Shown here: piece by piece, positions 11,990 to 25,600 of the stretch
Position numbering within the stretch: position 1 is the stretch's first letter
Layout of the letters: each line of letters opens with the position of its first letter
From: Erythrophleum ivorense
Taxonomy: Eukaryota > Streptophyta > Magnoliopsida > Fabales > Fabaceae
Direction: 5' to 3'
DNA length: 64,000 nt
Assembly: GCA_026724425.1 (NCBI GenBank)
Contig: JAIUCV010000003.1
Location: 56,933,088-56,997,087 of the forward strand
Program-made: the position numbers and the translations under genes
The notes under the pieces: model-generated
What the model saw: the letters and a program-made list of their open reading frames with translations, nothing else
Databases searched by the model: none
Told to the model about the DNA's origin: nothing

Positions 11990-13960
11990 GATGGATTGAA
12001 TAAAAATATATTAATTTTTTTAAAAAAATAAACTATATAAAATAGTTAATATTTATAATTTTGATAATTTAAAGTATAAATTTGATAAAATGTCTTTGAA
12101 ATAGAAAGAGAATGACATAAAGAATAGAAGTGTATATATAATTCATTCCTTTTATTTACATCCGTACTCTCTCCCCCTTTATCTCTTCTTTTTATTTCTC
12201 TTTAATTCAAAGGTATTTTACATTCCTTATATTTCAGAGGATCTGAATTCTTTTTTTAAAGGGGGTCTTTAGATAAATCTCTTTAAAGAACCATTCTTTA
12301 AAAAGAAAATTAATCTACTTTTTTATTGACTTCTAAACAAAAAAAATAGGGCTCAGTTGGTTGTTAAAATAATTTTTTATGAGATATAAAAAGGAACAGA
12401 AATATATTCTATTTTTATAAAATAATATAGAAATGAAAAGAAAATCTAAGCAAATAACTACAATATCCCTTTGTTGTTTGCTTCCAAAAAACTATTTTTT
12501 AATTACTAATAAAATCACCAATAGTAGGAAAAAATATTGAAATATTTATTTTTACTTTTTTAATTCAAAAAACAGTTTTGTTTTTGTGCTACGGAATCAG
12601 CTCTCTTTATTAATCTTTATAATGTAACATAAATATATCAAATTTTAAGCTGCCACTACATAAAAAGGAATATTAAAATTTTTAATTTTTTAACTTGTTA
12701 AAAATATTTTTTCCTACCTTTAAAAAATTTAAAATTGTTAAAAATTTTAAAATTGAAGATACATAGAAATTAAGGACAATTTAATTATTCACTCTATCAT
12801 CCCCACAAATTAATAACATTCCATTAAAATTTTGAAGCAATTCACATTTCTAAGTATACAATAATTTCTAACAATAGACTTTCCATTCTTAAGTACAGAC
12901 TTTCATGGTAATGAATTTTCATTTCACATTATAATTGTTTCCTCCGACTAAACACCTTGGACAACCAAGACAAAGCTAAACACAATCTTGATTAGATTAT
13001 TTTGAACATGTCTGCACTTTCCATCGAGTACTCCGTGCATGTCATCATATTTGTTTAATCTATGTGCTATATAGGACCCAGACAGAAAACCTACGTCTAT
13101 ATGCTCTTAAATGAATTGTTGAAGTAGACCAAGTTAAAAGAAAGTAAACTTCAAAATAATGGAGTACATTATTTTAAACATTTTAACTTGCAAGTTAAAT
13201 AAGTTGATCCACAGCTTTATGTAAAGTTCATGTGATATATTAAGCATACTGATTATTAACATTTATAATTAATTAATCTAATAGTAGAGATATTTTTAGG
13301 ACTATGATTGGTGTGAGGAATCAATAATAATATAGCAAAGTGGGTTTCTGAGGTGGTTGGTCCGACTGAAAGGACCTTTTGATGCATTTCTATTTACAAT
13401 TTGCATTTATATAAAGTGGAAGGAGTGAACATAAACGAATAATGAGATATATATTTACTAGTTAACATTAGTTTAGGTCGTTTTTATCTAAATACCCTAT
13501 GATTTAAATGTCACTACTTTGCTATCCTGAAACTTGTTTTGTTAGTACATCACTTTCGTGTGTTTTAATTCCATTAATTATCAATCAAAGAAAAATTTTT
13601 AAAGTTAGGTATATGAAAATTTTAATTTTTCAAATATTTAAAACTTGCTTATAAAGTGTCTTGGAATATAATAAATGTGAAGAATTAAAACTATATGTGT
13701 CGTCTGTTCTAATTGTTGACTTGTTTATATATGTCAAATTCAATTTTTATATATAAGTTTTTTAATATTTTAGAAAGTAGGATATTCAGGTATTAAAATG
13801 CGACTTCCAAATTTTTTTTTTTCAAGCCTATTTCAAAAAGTCAATTCATGTGAGTTTGACTGAAAGGTAGAAGCTGAACTAGTGGGCCAGGGGAAAACCA
13901 CCGGCGCTGAGCTGTTTTGCCCATTACTATCGATAACAAAGTATTGTATTTCTTTCCCGT
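11990..13960. other. Intergenic AT-rich DNA, no gene seen
   Basis: Only short chance ORFs occur. No splice-consistent coding segment, LTR termini or clear inverted repeats were recognised in this stretch. Confidence 0.5.
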
Positions 13961-13969
13961 TTTCAGACC

Positions 13970-14510
13970 ACCTTAATTTTTGAGAGGGAGTGTAGTTTAG
14001 AATCTTCTGAGTCGTAACATGTGTGAAAATTATACTATTATTATATTATTAGAAGAATGTATGTTTTAATAACAAGAAATAAGGAAAAATTACTAAATGT
14101 TCTAAATAGTCGAAGTAAAATTGGGGGATTATTTGCATGAAAATTTCTTTAAGAATGTGTTTTTCTTTTTTTCTTTTTTTGCACGAAGTATGTTATTTAT
14201 ATGAAAATTCATCATTGTATAGATAAATAATTGTAGACTGAAATTGCTTATTGTAGGTTCAATATGAAATTTATGATTGTAGAACTTGTTCTATCATGAA
14301 TTACTTGTTATTCAAAGTACTTTTTCCTCTGCGTCTTAGTGTCTGAGCTTACACATAACTTTGATCAAAGAAGCATTTTATGGAACTTTGCAAGAATTAT
14401 AATAATTATAATATTATTATACTATTAGACGGATGTTTATAGTAACAAGAAACACGTATAAAGTTGAAGTAAAATAAGGGGGTTAATCTAGAAAGTTGAA
14501 GTAAAATCAA
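13970..14510 (-). repeat. Two partial inverted copies of the adjacent tandem repeat
   Basis: Segments near 13975-14125 and 14390-14500 carry, in reverse complement, the module that recurs in the neighbouring array: TTATTATATTATTAGAAGAATGT, then AATAACAAGAAA, then a GTTGAAGTAAAAT word. The second lies back to back with the first forward unit starting at about 14515, forming an imperfect palindrome around 14510. Confidence 0.65.
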
Positions 14511-14514
14511 CCTT

Positions 14515-15127
14515 CTAGAATATTTAATTGTTTGTTCCTTTTTCTTGTTATTACATACATCCTTTTAATAATATAATAATAATATATTTTTCATATATCT
14601 CATAACTCAACATTTTTATTTACTCTCCTCCTCGCAAAAAAGTTTTCTTGAGTTGAGCACAGAGCTAGTTTAGTTGGTCAATTTTTCATGGCTTGACCCA
14701 ACTTTATATATATCTACACACACACACACACATTAAATAATATTATTTTATAAAAATTTATATAAAAATTTCTTCTTTTAAAGGTCATTGTATAATTTTT
14801 GTCAAAAGTTTTGAATAAAAAAGTAGCCTTGCTAGAATAATTAGAGGCCTAAGCCTAAAAAAAAACTAATGCAAAATTAAATCAGGTTTCGAGTTAAATC
14901 AAAACTCAACTTATTCTTTAATTTTGTTTCAACCTTTTAGAATATCTTGTGATTTTTTCTTGTTTCTTGTTATTATATATATCCTCCTAATAATATAATA
15001 ATAGTATAATTTCCACACATCTCACAACCTAAGAGATTCTAATTTACTCCACCTCTCAAAAAAAAAAATTACCGTGTCAAGCACTAAGCCACCTTGATTA
15101 GTCAATTTTGACCATCTTAACCTGATC

Positions 15128-15158
<31 letters not shown>

Positions 15159-17194
15159 AAATATATTATTTTATGAGAACGTATATGAAAATTTAATTTT
15201 TTTTTCAATTGCAAAATGTAAATTTATAGGCACTTATATAAAAATTTTATTTTTTTGGAAGGTCATTCTATAATTTTTATCAAAAACTTTGAATAAAAAA
15301 ATGTCCTAGATAAACCCGATCAACTACTCTGCACAACTTAGGCTTAGACACCAAGCCTAAAAGATTAACTTAATGCAAAACCAAATCAGATGCTAAGTTA
15401 GGCTAAAACATGACCTATTCTTCAATTTTGCTTCAACTTTCAAGAACATATAGTGATTTTTTCATATATCTTATTATATACATCCTTCTAATAATATAAT
15501 AGTATTATTTTTGCACATCTCACAACCCATAAGATTCTAATTTACTCTCCCTTTCCAAAAAAAATTTATCAAGTTAGGCACTGAGCTGACGTTGTTGGTC
15601 AATTTTGCACACTCTAACCTCATTTTATATATTTTTAAAAATATATATATTATTTCATAGGGACATATATAAAATTTTTGTCTTTCAATGGCAAAATGAA
15701 ATTTTTCGAAGACTTATATAAAATTATTTTTAGGACAATTCTATAATTTTTATAAAAAATTTTGAATAAAAAAGTGGCCTGGCCAAACCTAACATAGGAC
15801 CAAGCAATAGGCCTAAAACAATTGGTCCAATGCAAAAACAAGGTTAAGCACTGAGTTAAGCCAAAACTTAAATTGTCCCCTAATTTTGCCTCAACTTTCT
15901 AGAACATCTAGTGATTTTTACTAGTTTCGTGTTATGATATACATCCTTCTAATAATATAGTAATAGTGTAATTTTCATACATCTCACAACCCAAAAGATT
16001 ATAATTTACTCTTGCTCTAAAAAAAAATTTATCAAGCTGGGTACTAGGTCAACTTTGATGGCTAATTTTGATTGCCCCAATCAAGTCCTGTATATTTTTT
16101 AAAAAATATATATATTATTTTATAGAGATTTATATTAAATTTTATGTTTTTTAATGACAAAATGCAAATTTATAGGCACTTATATGAAAACTTTTGTTTT
16201 GTTGTTCTATAATTTTTACCAAAAATTTTGAATAAAAAAATGGCTTGGCCAAACTTGGTCCAAGATCAAGTAATGGGCCTAGAAATACTGGCCTAATACA
16301 AAAATAATGTTAAGCATTGAGTTAGGTCAAAACCTAACTCATTCCTTGATTTGATTTTGTCTTTCTAGAACATCTAGTGATTTTTTCTTGTTTCTTGTCC
16401 TACTATTAATATAATTATGGGATAAATTTTGCATATCTCACAACCTAAAAAATTCTAATTTACTCTCCCTTTCGGAAAAATTTTACCAAGCCAAACATTA
16501 AGCCAACTTGGTTGTCAAATTTTGCTTGCCCTAACCTAGTTCTATATATTTTTATAATATATATATATATTATTTTATTGGAATTTATGTAAAATTTTTG
16601 TAAGGAAAAATGTAATTTTACATGGACTCATATGAAAACTTTATTTTCTTAGGGGCCATTCTATAGTTTTACCAAAAATTTTGAATAGAAGAAAAGTGGC
16701 TCCACTAAACCTTATTAACCAACTTGACTTAGCCTAAGCTAAAAAATAAAATTGGCCCAATACAAAACCAAGTCAAGTACCAAGATAGGCCACAACCTAA
16801 CCCATCCCGCCTTAACTTTTTAGAACATCCAATGATTTTTCCTTATTTCATGTTATTATGTATATCCTTGTAATAATATAATAATATGATAATTTTCACA
16901 CATTGCACAACCTAAAAGATTCTAATTCACTCTCCTTCTCAAAAAAGAAAAAATTACCAAGCTAAGCATTTAGCTAACTTAGTTGGCCAATTTTGCCTAT
17001 CCCAACTTGGTCCTATACATTTTTTTGAAAAAAATTTATATACTATTTTATAAAGATTTATATAAAAAAAATTTTAGAGACGAAATGTAATTTTTAGAGA
17101 CTTACAAAAAACTTTACTTATTTTTAGGTCATTCTATAATGTTTGTCAAAAATTTTGAATTAAGAAAAAAAGGTCCAACCATACCTAATCAACC
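14515..17194 (+). repeat. Tandem array of ~420-500-bp units (first part)
   Basis: The landmark CTCACAAC (or a variant) recurs at 14599, 15021, 15519, 15983, 16437 and 16904, giving spacings of 422, 498, 464, 454 and 467 bp. Each unit contains in order: ATACATCCTTCTAATAATA, the landmark, TTCTAATTTACTCTCC, AGCACTAAGCCAACTTGGTT, an AT microsatellite, ATTTTGAATAAAAAA, and a GGCCTAAGCCTAAAA module. No coding capacity is visible and the units have diverged considerably. The array continues beyond the CACTA-type insertion at 17198-20953. Confidence 0.85.
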
Positions 17195-17859
17195 AACCAT
17201 TACAAAAAAATTAATTTTTAGTGGCGACTAAAGTCATAATTTAAGATGAGCATTCTATAATATATATATATATATATATATTAATTATAATCGACAAAAG
17301 TTTTTAGTTTTAAATGAAATAAAAATTTTCATAAACTTATGTTATTTGTTATGAATTTAATTTACAAAGAATGGCTACTTGAAATAGTTTTCAAAGTTAA
17401 ACAACAATAGAACGATAGAAATGAAATGGGTGGTGTGAGCGTTGGACACGCTTTTACGAATGTGAGTAATAAGTTAAGGAAAGACTTTAAAGAGAAATGG
17501 TTTTTAATAAAGTAAATTACCAATTGGTTTGATTAAATTATATTTTTTATTTTAAAAATTATATTCAATATATATAATACTTTTATTTTTTATCAATAAA
17601 ATTGTTTACATAATATGATATTATAATTTTTTAATATAATAATAAATTAATTAATATTAAATATTAATATAAATTATTATTTTATTTTAATATGATAGAA
17701 ATAATTAAATAATTTTACTTCGGAAAAAATACATATTAATTAAAGAGTTAATTTTATTAACAAAAATGAATTATAAAAAATATATAATTTTGAAAATAAA
17801 AGTATTTTTTTTACCAAAAAATAAAAAATACTAAATATAATAATTTTGTCCTACCGAAT

Positions 17860-18620
17860 TTATCCTTCAGAGAGAATGAATGGTGTGTGCGAGTCCCAAT
17901 AATTGATGCAGCTTGTGTCATTCGAGCCCCGTGTTTGTTCCCTTCTTCACTGTCCTCCCAACAAACACACGCACAGAGATTTTCAATTCAATTCAATTGA
18001 AGTGATTAGCTGCAGAAACAAGGCAACGAAACGCCTTCATTTCATCAATTCTATTACCCATTCCATTTAATTAATACAATACAATTAAAAATAAATGACG
18101 CCGTTGTACTGTTAAGCCAAAGTCGAAGACGTCTTCTGGTTGATCCCCTCTCCCAAGAGATGCCACAAATCCCAACACAACTCCACTCACCCCTCAGCAG
18201 GGCTCGTCCTACGCTGATTCCTAATGCCATAATATTTTGAATAAGAGCAAGTGAGGAAGCAAACATTTTAAGGTGCCTTCAAAAAAAAAGATGCCTCCAT
18301 TAATTAAAATATCATTATTTGTAGAGGAAATAAATTCTACTGATGATGGCTTTGTTGTGACCAAATTCCTCCCACTGAAATTTAATACGATACAGAACCC
18401 TCAGAAATCCTTCCATCACTATTTTATTCCTTGCAAATTAGATATTATCAGGAAGGGCAATAGAATAGTAGTATTCAAACAAATTAAACCCTAAGTTAAT
18501 AAAAAAGAAGGTCATTATCGCGCATTGATATCGTGGTTTTCAGAAATTAGACACTTGTGAGAGTCCTGTCTTATCGCTTGGTTACCAGAGGGGAAGACCG
18601 ACACTACTTATGCCTCCAAA
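17860..18620. other. Higher-GC internal segment of the CACTA-type element, origin unknown
   Basis: Within the otherwise AT-only element this 760-bp block has mixed composition and words such as TCCTCCCAACAAACACACGC. Two weak frames (minus 18054-18266, 70 aa; plus 18273-18494, 73 aa) have no domain that I recognise. It could be a captured host gene fragment, which CACTA elements are known to carry, or a nested small element. Nothing in it proves either. Confidence 0.35.
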
Positions 18621-20399
18621 AATCCTTTTTTCATACCCAATAAAAATATACTTAAATTTTTTAAGCATATTTTCTTTTTGTAATTCTTTTTACTATTAAT
18701 TATTAATTATGTACTCATGTTTACTATATAAGCATAAAATATTAATATATAGAAGTAAAATTTACATTGAGAAATTTGGGACCATAAGGTCTTTGGTCAG
18801 ATATAAGATTTTCTTTTAAAGCTTATGAGTGCTTATACATTATAATGGTATGACAGAAAAAAAAAATCTATGTGTAGTGCTATTATGTATAAATAATAAT
18901 TAGATCATTTTAAAATTTTAATAAAGAATAATTAAAAAGAAACTTTGCTTTCAATAAACATTGTATAAAAAAGAAAAATTTTATACAATAAATATATTTT
19001 TTAATGAGATCATTATTAATTATTTTCATATATTTGAACAATATTTTAATAATTATCTATTTCAATCATCTCATCCCATAAGAGAAGAGGGGTATTCTTC
19101 CTTATTACACAACAAAATAGAAATGAGAGAGGTGAGAAAAATATTAACTAATAATATATAATTCAACCTCTAGGTGCAACTTTTTTCAATAAAAAATTTA
19201 GATTAAATTTTTAACATTTTGGTTACTAGTTTTTGATAAAAAATCATATATAAAAAATTTTTAAAAATTTAATTATATACTATTAAGTTGTAAATATAAG
19301 CAAAAGCGCTTAGCCATTCCTTCTAATTTAGAAATTCACGCAATTTAATTTCTTCAATTTTAAAAGTCCGCTACAAAGTTTTAAGCTTTTCAATGTTGTA
19401 TATTATAACCATTTCATTAATTTTTTTCATCCAAAACCCTTACAACTACTTGTCCATGAAAGTTGAAAGAAGTCAAATTAGCAAAACATACATTGAATTT
19501 GTCATTTTTTACCACTTAAAATGACAAATTGGAATCCAAATCCTTAGCACTAGCATTTTATTACACCATGTGCAATAATGCCATGTGAGACATTTCTTTT
19601 ATGGATAAAAAATAATTTAAAGTATCTAATTTGAAGGATAAAAATTAATTATAAAAAAATTATACTTTAAAATAAACTATGACAAAGAATCTCATCTAAA
19701 CAAATTGAATATATTTCTTGTTGATTTGACTTTTTTCAACATATATATAAGTGGTATTAGATTTTTTTTATGAAAAAAATTAAGTAAATAGTTTTGTTAT
19801 AAAAACTAATATTTATTTTATTGAAATTTAGGATTAAATTCATTATTTTTTTATAACACTCTTTTTCAAAAAATGATATATACATATAATTTAAAAAATA
19901 TTTTATCATACAATATTAAATTATCAATAAATAACTCTTAAATGTAGTGAACCAAACTAGTAAAAATAATAATTCATGGTTCATTTGTTTCTTTGTAATG
20001 AACTGTAATTGTACTAATAATAATTATATATATATATTTATTTATTCTTTTACATATAAAAATATTTTTTTAGAATTTAATAGAAAAATATATTTTTTTA
20101 GTCCTATTAATTTTTTTTGATAAAGTTACATTTCTAAGTATAATTTATTTTTTCACCTTATTTGTGTGTAAAGATCTTTTTTAGTTTTATTAACAATTTT
20201 ATAGAAAGATTATTTTAAGTTATTTGTATATAAAATTTAATTAATTTAATTAATATTATTAGCATTAAGAATTTTTATTTTCTTTGATAAAGTTATCTTT
20301 CAAGTCTAATTTATTTATTTTTATGTATTTGTTTATTTAAAAAGATTCTAAGTTCAAAACTTTGGCATAACACTTTTAATTAATTTAAATTTTTTATAT

Positions 20400-20953
20400 C
20401 AAAACTTTTAGTGGTGACTAAAATAGTTGTCACTAAAACTTACTTTTTACCGGCGACTAGAACATGTTGTTACTAAAAGTTTTGGCGCAAATATTTTAAA
20501 TAAATAAAAAATTTTGGCCAAAATTTTTAGTGACAACTAACACTATTGCCTCTACTAGTATTTATTAACAACACCTTTTATTGTCACTAAAAGTTTGACA
20601 AAAAAATTTTAATATTTTAAAAGTTATGATAAAACTTTTAGCGATGACACTCATTGTTACTAAAACTTACCTTTAGTGGCAACACAATTTGTCGCTACGA
20701 AAAGTTAGCTTTAGTGGCAACTTTTTAGCTATAACTGAAATGTTGTCACTAAATATAATTTTTTAGTGGCAACAATGTTGATGTTGTCACTAAAAGTATT
20801 TAGTGGCAACTTTGTGTTGCTACAAAATGGTTTTAGTGGCAATTTTTTTATCATCACTAAAAACTTTATCAAAATTAAGAATAGTATTTTTAGTGACAAC
20901 TTTTTTTAGTCGCCGTTAAAAGTTGTCACTAAAAGTCTATTTTTTTTATAGTG
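20400..20953. repeat. Subterminal repeat cluster of the CACTA-type element
   Basis: More than a dozen copies of the TAGTGGCAAC/TAGTGACAAC word and its complement GTTGTCACTA are packed into 550 bp at the right end. In CACTA elements such subterminal motifs bind the transposase. Confidence 0.75.
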
Positions 20954-20956
20954 AAC

Positions 20957-21545
20957 CTGTCTCAATTTAAGCCTGGGCACCAAACCTAAGAAAATTGGCC
21001 CAATGTAAAACCATGTTGAACACAAAGCTAGGCACAAATCTAACCCGTCCCCAATTTTACTTCAACTTTCTAAAATGTCTAGTGATTTTTTCTCGTTTCT
21101 TGTTGTCATATGCATCATTTTATCAATATAATAATAATATAATTTTCACACATTTCACAATCCAAAAGATTCTAATTTACTCTTCCTCCCAAAAAAATTT
21201 ACCAAGCAAGGCACTAAGCAAGTTTAATTGGCCAATTTTGGCCGCCCTATCCCAATCTTATATATATATATATATATATATATTAAAATTATGTTACAAA
21301 GACTTATATGAAAATTTTTCAAATAAAAACTTATATAAAAACTTTATTTTTATATAATTTTTACCAAAATTTTGAACAAAAAAATGGCTTAGCTAAACCT
21401 AATCAACTAGCTCGACCTTACTTGATCTTAAAAACCAAGCTAAGCTAGCACAAGCTCAAGCACTGTGCCTTAAAAAAATTAGCCCAATACAAAGCTAGGT
21501 CAACCACCAAGTCAAGCCAAAAGTTGACCTAAGTCAACTCATAAA
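20957..21545 (+). repeat. Tandem array, continuation after the CACTA-type insertion
   Basis: The unit resumes at the expected point (GCACCAAACCTAAGAAAATTGGCC). The landmark variant TTCACAAT lies at 21154, about 490 bp from the previous landmark once the insertion and its duplicated AAC are removed. A further partial unit with the GGCTTAGCTAAACCTAATCAAC module runs to about 21545. Confidence 0.8.
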
Positions 21546-22665
21546 CATCCCTATTTCAAAACTTTATATATACATTTAGAAGCTTTTTTAAACAAAATTA
21601 TACTTTTTAATGAGATTAGAAAAATCATTAATAGTTATAGTCTTCTCCTTGTTAATAATGGTAGTTAAAAAATAATCGTAGGTAAAATTAATTAAATTTA
21701 ACTATAGATACTTGTAAATTTTTTTAATAAAATTTACTTATTTAATTATGAATAATTATAAATTTCATAAATGACACGACCAATTCTTTTCAACATCTTA
21801 CCTTTTATTCTAAGCAAAAATGCACTTTTAGTCTTTTAATTTTGTCTAAAATTTCACTTTCATCCCTTAACTTAATTTGGTTTTAATTTAATTTCATAAT
21901 TTTATCTCAAATTTTACTTTTCCCTTGACTTTGATTCTAATTCTAATTTTATCTAAAATTTTACGTAGCAATAATTTTATTGGATTTGGTTGTAGTTCAA
22001 ACTGCAGCTAAGGGATTTAATCGTGATTAGTATAAGCACGATTAAATCATCCATCAGGAATGGATTAACTATGGTTTCCAACAATCACAGGGAATACCAT
22101 CATTAAACTAACTTTATTGATAGTTAGCCACCTGTAGTTAAATCTAATAATATTTGAGTGGCTTTGAATACTATGAAGGTTTTAGCAGTGATTTTAACCA
22201 CAGCTACATACTTTTTTAATTATTATTATTTCATTCTTTGGTTTTATATTTTTTCTTTACTTATATTAGCGATTTTTACAAACCTGTATAGCTAAAGTTC
22301 AAACATATTCAATTCACAATTTGCCATTAAAAATTTAAATATACTTGATTGCAACTATAATAAATTTAAAATCAAATTCAAATACAACTAAAATGTGTCT
22401 AAATCAATTATTCCTATTACAAAAATTTGATAACTGAGGAGTAACTCTAAAGTTTTTACTATCTTGATTACTTTTGTGTTTGAAATTAAAAGTGAAATAA
22501 TATTAGTAACCAATTAATTAAAAGAATAATTTAAATAATAAATTTAAAATAATAAAAAATCTGACTAAGTCAGTGTATAAATTTTTTTTAATGAAAAAAA
22601 TAGGGTCAAATAAAAATTCATGCTTGCAATAGCTATGGCAGTTGTAACTTTGTACTCCACACCTA
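21546..22665. other. Intergenic DNA, no gene seen
   Basis: AT-rich sequence with stretches such as TCACTTTCATCCCTTAACTT that are common in plant repeats. No coding segment or element boundary could be fixed. Confidence 0.45.
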
Positions 22666-22670
22666 GGAGG

Positions 22671-25600
22671 TGTAACATCCGATTTTCTGAAAACAAGAGA
22701 AAATACGAAAAACGTAACGTACAGTTTCTCCATTAACGAACGAAACTCACAGGATATAAAAGGAAGTCCCCCTAGATGATATAGTTAAGGTCCCAAAAAA
22801 TTTGGAAAGCATTCTAGACTCCTAAAATGAGAATTTCAAGCTCAGACGGAAGGAAAAATGGAGCTAGAATAAAGAAATAATTTCTTACAAAAAGTTTACG
22901 AAACGTAATAGTATTTTCGTAATTTTGAGCAAATTTTAGAATTCACACAGGAGGGCTTTTTAAATGAAATTTTGGAGTTCTCTAGAGTTCTCAGAGGCCT
23001 TGAAAACCATGAAAAGCCCTAGGACAATTAAAACCCCTCCGATGGACTTGAACTTTGACTGATTCGTTCGGGAAGGTTTTAGCTCCAATTTGAGTGATTC
23101 CAAAGGCATTTTACTAAATTAGGAACCTAAATTTTATAATAGAAAAGACGGTTCTAAAAAAGGAGCTAAAACAAAGGAGAAACGAAAATGCCAAGAACGA
23201 AGGGCAAAATGAGAATTTTTGAAAAGTGTAACTTCCTCCCACCTATATATATGATGAGCCCTTCTTCTCCCTTCATTATGCACGACCATGTTCTGCCCAA
23301 AACCAGAAGAAAACCCTAGGGGATGAGGCACACGAGAGGAGGAAGAAAATGAAGAGAAATTCAAGGTAGAAAGGTATGAATTTTCATGGTTTTTCATGCT
23401 CTTTCTCTTCCAAACCTCTTCTCTTTCATTCTCCTTTGTTTCTTATGATTAAAATGAAGTTTATAAATCTGTTTTAAGGGAGATATTAAGGGAAAAATTC
23501 AGATTTGAAGAGAAGAGCTCAAAGAACACAAGATTCAAGTGAGAAAATGCAAAACAAGGTAATTTCTCTTCCTATAGTTGTCATTTTTAGTGCTTTTCTC
23601 CACCATTTCGCCCCACTTGAGAAAAACCTAGGAGGAGATGATTTTTAGGCAGAACCAAGTATAAATCTAAGGAAAAAGGGTGTAGAGATTAAGAATATGC
23701 AAAGAGAATTATCAAAAAATCATTAGATTTCAAGATGCAAGTTCTAGGGTTTCAATTGCACCTTGTAAAATCTGATTTTGTATGATGATTCCTAGGCCTA
23801 AGTAAGAGTTTAAATGAGCTCCCAAGATCCCTAAGAGGCTCCCCATATGCTTCTTCCCTTGAGAAAACAAAGAAAGCTCCATGAAACCCAATATGCTTCA
23901 TAGCCTCGGCCTAGACGGGTTCTCCTAGCTAGGGAGAGTTTTAAATTTTTCTAAAACCATTCTTGAGTCATATTTGATGAATAAAAATGAGGGGAGGCCT
24001 TAGAAAAAATTTAAAACTCATAGAAAGTGATTTGGTGCCTTAGGTTCCATATTATGACCTAAAGAAGTAATATAATATTAGGCTCTTTGTTTTAATTGTA
24101 TGAAGACTTCAAGAGGCTTAAAAGGAGTCAAGAATCATATTTGAAAGGAAAGAATGGGGCCTAGGATTTATTTGAAGAGTGTTGCTTCATTAGGTGTATT
24201 TATGGACTATAATGAGGGTTATAGAGCAATCTAGGGTTTAAGCAAATTGTGTAGCCTTAGAATGTGTTTCATAAACCTAATTGGCTCCCATAAATTGTAT
24301 CTAGGCCAAGAGAAACCATCTCCACCAACTTGTGGGTGTATAGCCGAGGCAAAGGAGGAAAATTTAAGGAGAAAAGTGTGTAGATTTATACAAGGTAACT
24401 CTCTCCACCTTCTCTCATGCATGAATGTGTGTTTAGCTTGTTTTAGAATGTATGTATATGTATTTTCAAGCTATGAAAAGTATGCTAGCATGCCTTTATG
24501 TGCTATGACTCTTGATGACATGTTATGTTTTAAATGAATCCATAATGTTTGTATGAGTTTACTTGAGTGAGAAGAGGCCAAGAACTCTTCCCTTGGGTGA
24601 GGATGAGCCAAGAACCCTCGAGTTTGGTTGAGACAAAGTAAAGAGTCTCCCAAAAGCAAAGTGGGCTCCCAAGAGTATGGTTGAATCCAAAGTATTTAAT
24701 AATGGGTGAGGCAAGTCCAAAATTTATGAGAATAAGTGTGAGGCCAATCCAAACACTTAGTGAGGCCAATCCAAACACTTAGTGAGCTCTTGAATGATTT
24801 GTATGAGTTGTTCACATGCCAAGTTTGCTTTTAAAATGTCCATGGCTTTTATTTTCTCCATGCATGCATTTGTAAAGCTTGCTTTGCACATATTATGTGT
24901 GATTGAATGGGAGATGAGCTATTGATTCTTTGAATCTCATCCCCTCCTCTCCAATGCTCTAAAATGTTAGGTGAACCAAGTGGATATACTAATGGGAGCC
25001 AACACTAAAGGAAGAAGATTGGCAATCATATGTTTAGCTTTTGCCACTTTAAGACTATGATTGTACCATATGATGTATATAATGTTGTAAATGGTCTATG
25101 ACCCTTGAGACATGCATAAATATGTTATTATGTGATGTTTAGATGTACGAGTATGATGTATGACCACTAGCCCATGTTTTGAGTATGTAAGGCTATAGAA
25201 TGAAAATTTAAAGTTTGATGAATATGTGTATAAGTGAGGGTTGAATGGCCAAAATGAGATGCATGAGGTTTGAGACTATTTGGGCAGCTTACACAAGTCT
25301 TAAATATACTTTTAGACTTACCTAAAAGGTGCCAACACTAAGAGAAGACTATTTGGCAAGTTTGGTACCTCATATGGAGCCAAATTTGACCATTATGAAA
25401 CCCTATATCACTTTTTGGCCAAATGAGTTAGTCTTAATCTAAAATTTGACATGAAATTAGGTCTCATTAAGAGCTTTCTAGGAAGCCAAAGATCATAATT
25501 TTTGAAGGTCTACAGAATATTTAATTATTTTTTGAAATTAACAAATTTTATGGATTTGGTCTGTTATACTATTCATTTGGTCTAAAATTGTTTTCTATCA

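Larger units (their letters stand above)
17198..20953. mobile_element. Non-autonomous CACTA-type (En/Spm) element
   Basis: The left end reads CATTACAAAAAAATTAATTT and the right end, in reverse complement, CACTATAAAAAAAATAGACT; both continue into TTTTAGTGGCGAC or TTTTAGTGACAAC. The flanks carry the 3-bp direct repeat AAC at 17195-17197 and 20954-20956, the size typical of CACTA elements, and the host repeat array resumes on the other side. Many subterminal copies of (T)AGTGGCAAC/AGTGACAAC in both orientations lie at 20400-20950, far fewer at the left end. No transposase is recognisable in 3756 bp. The left terminus has a C-to-T change in CACTA, so mobility is probably lost. Confidence 0.82.

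Noticed and set aside
14599..16904. Regularly spaced repeats considered as a CRISPR-like or satellite centromeric array
   Set aside because: Units are 420-500 bp, diverged and AT-rich in a eukaryotic context. The spacing is too long for CRISPR, and the copy number is too low and the identity too poor for a centromeric satellite.
18054..18494. Two 70-73-aa frames inside the CACTA-type element as host genes
   Set aside because: No recognisable domain, no promoter or splice support, and they lie in a non-autonomous element. Kept only as a possible captured fragment.
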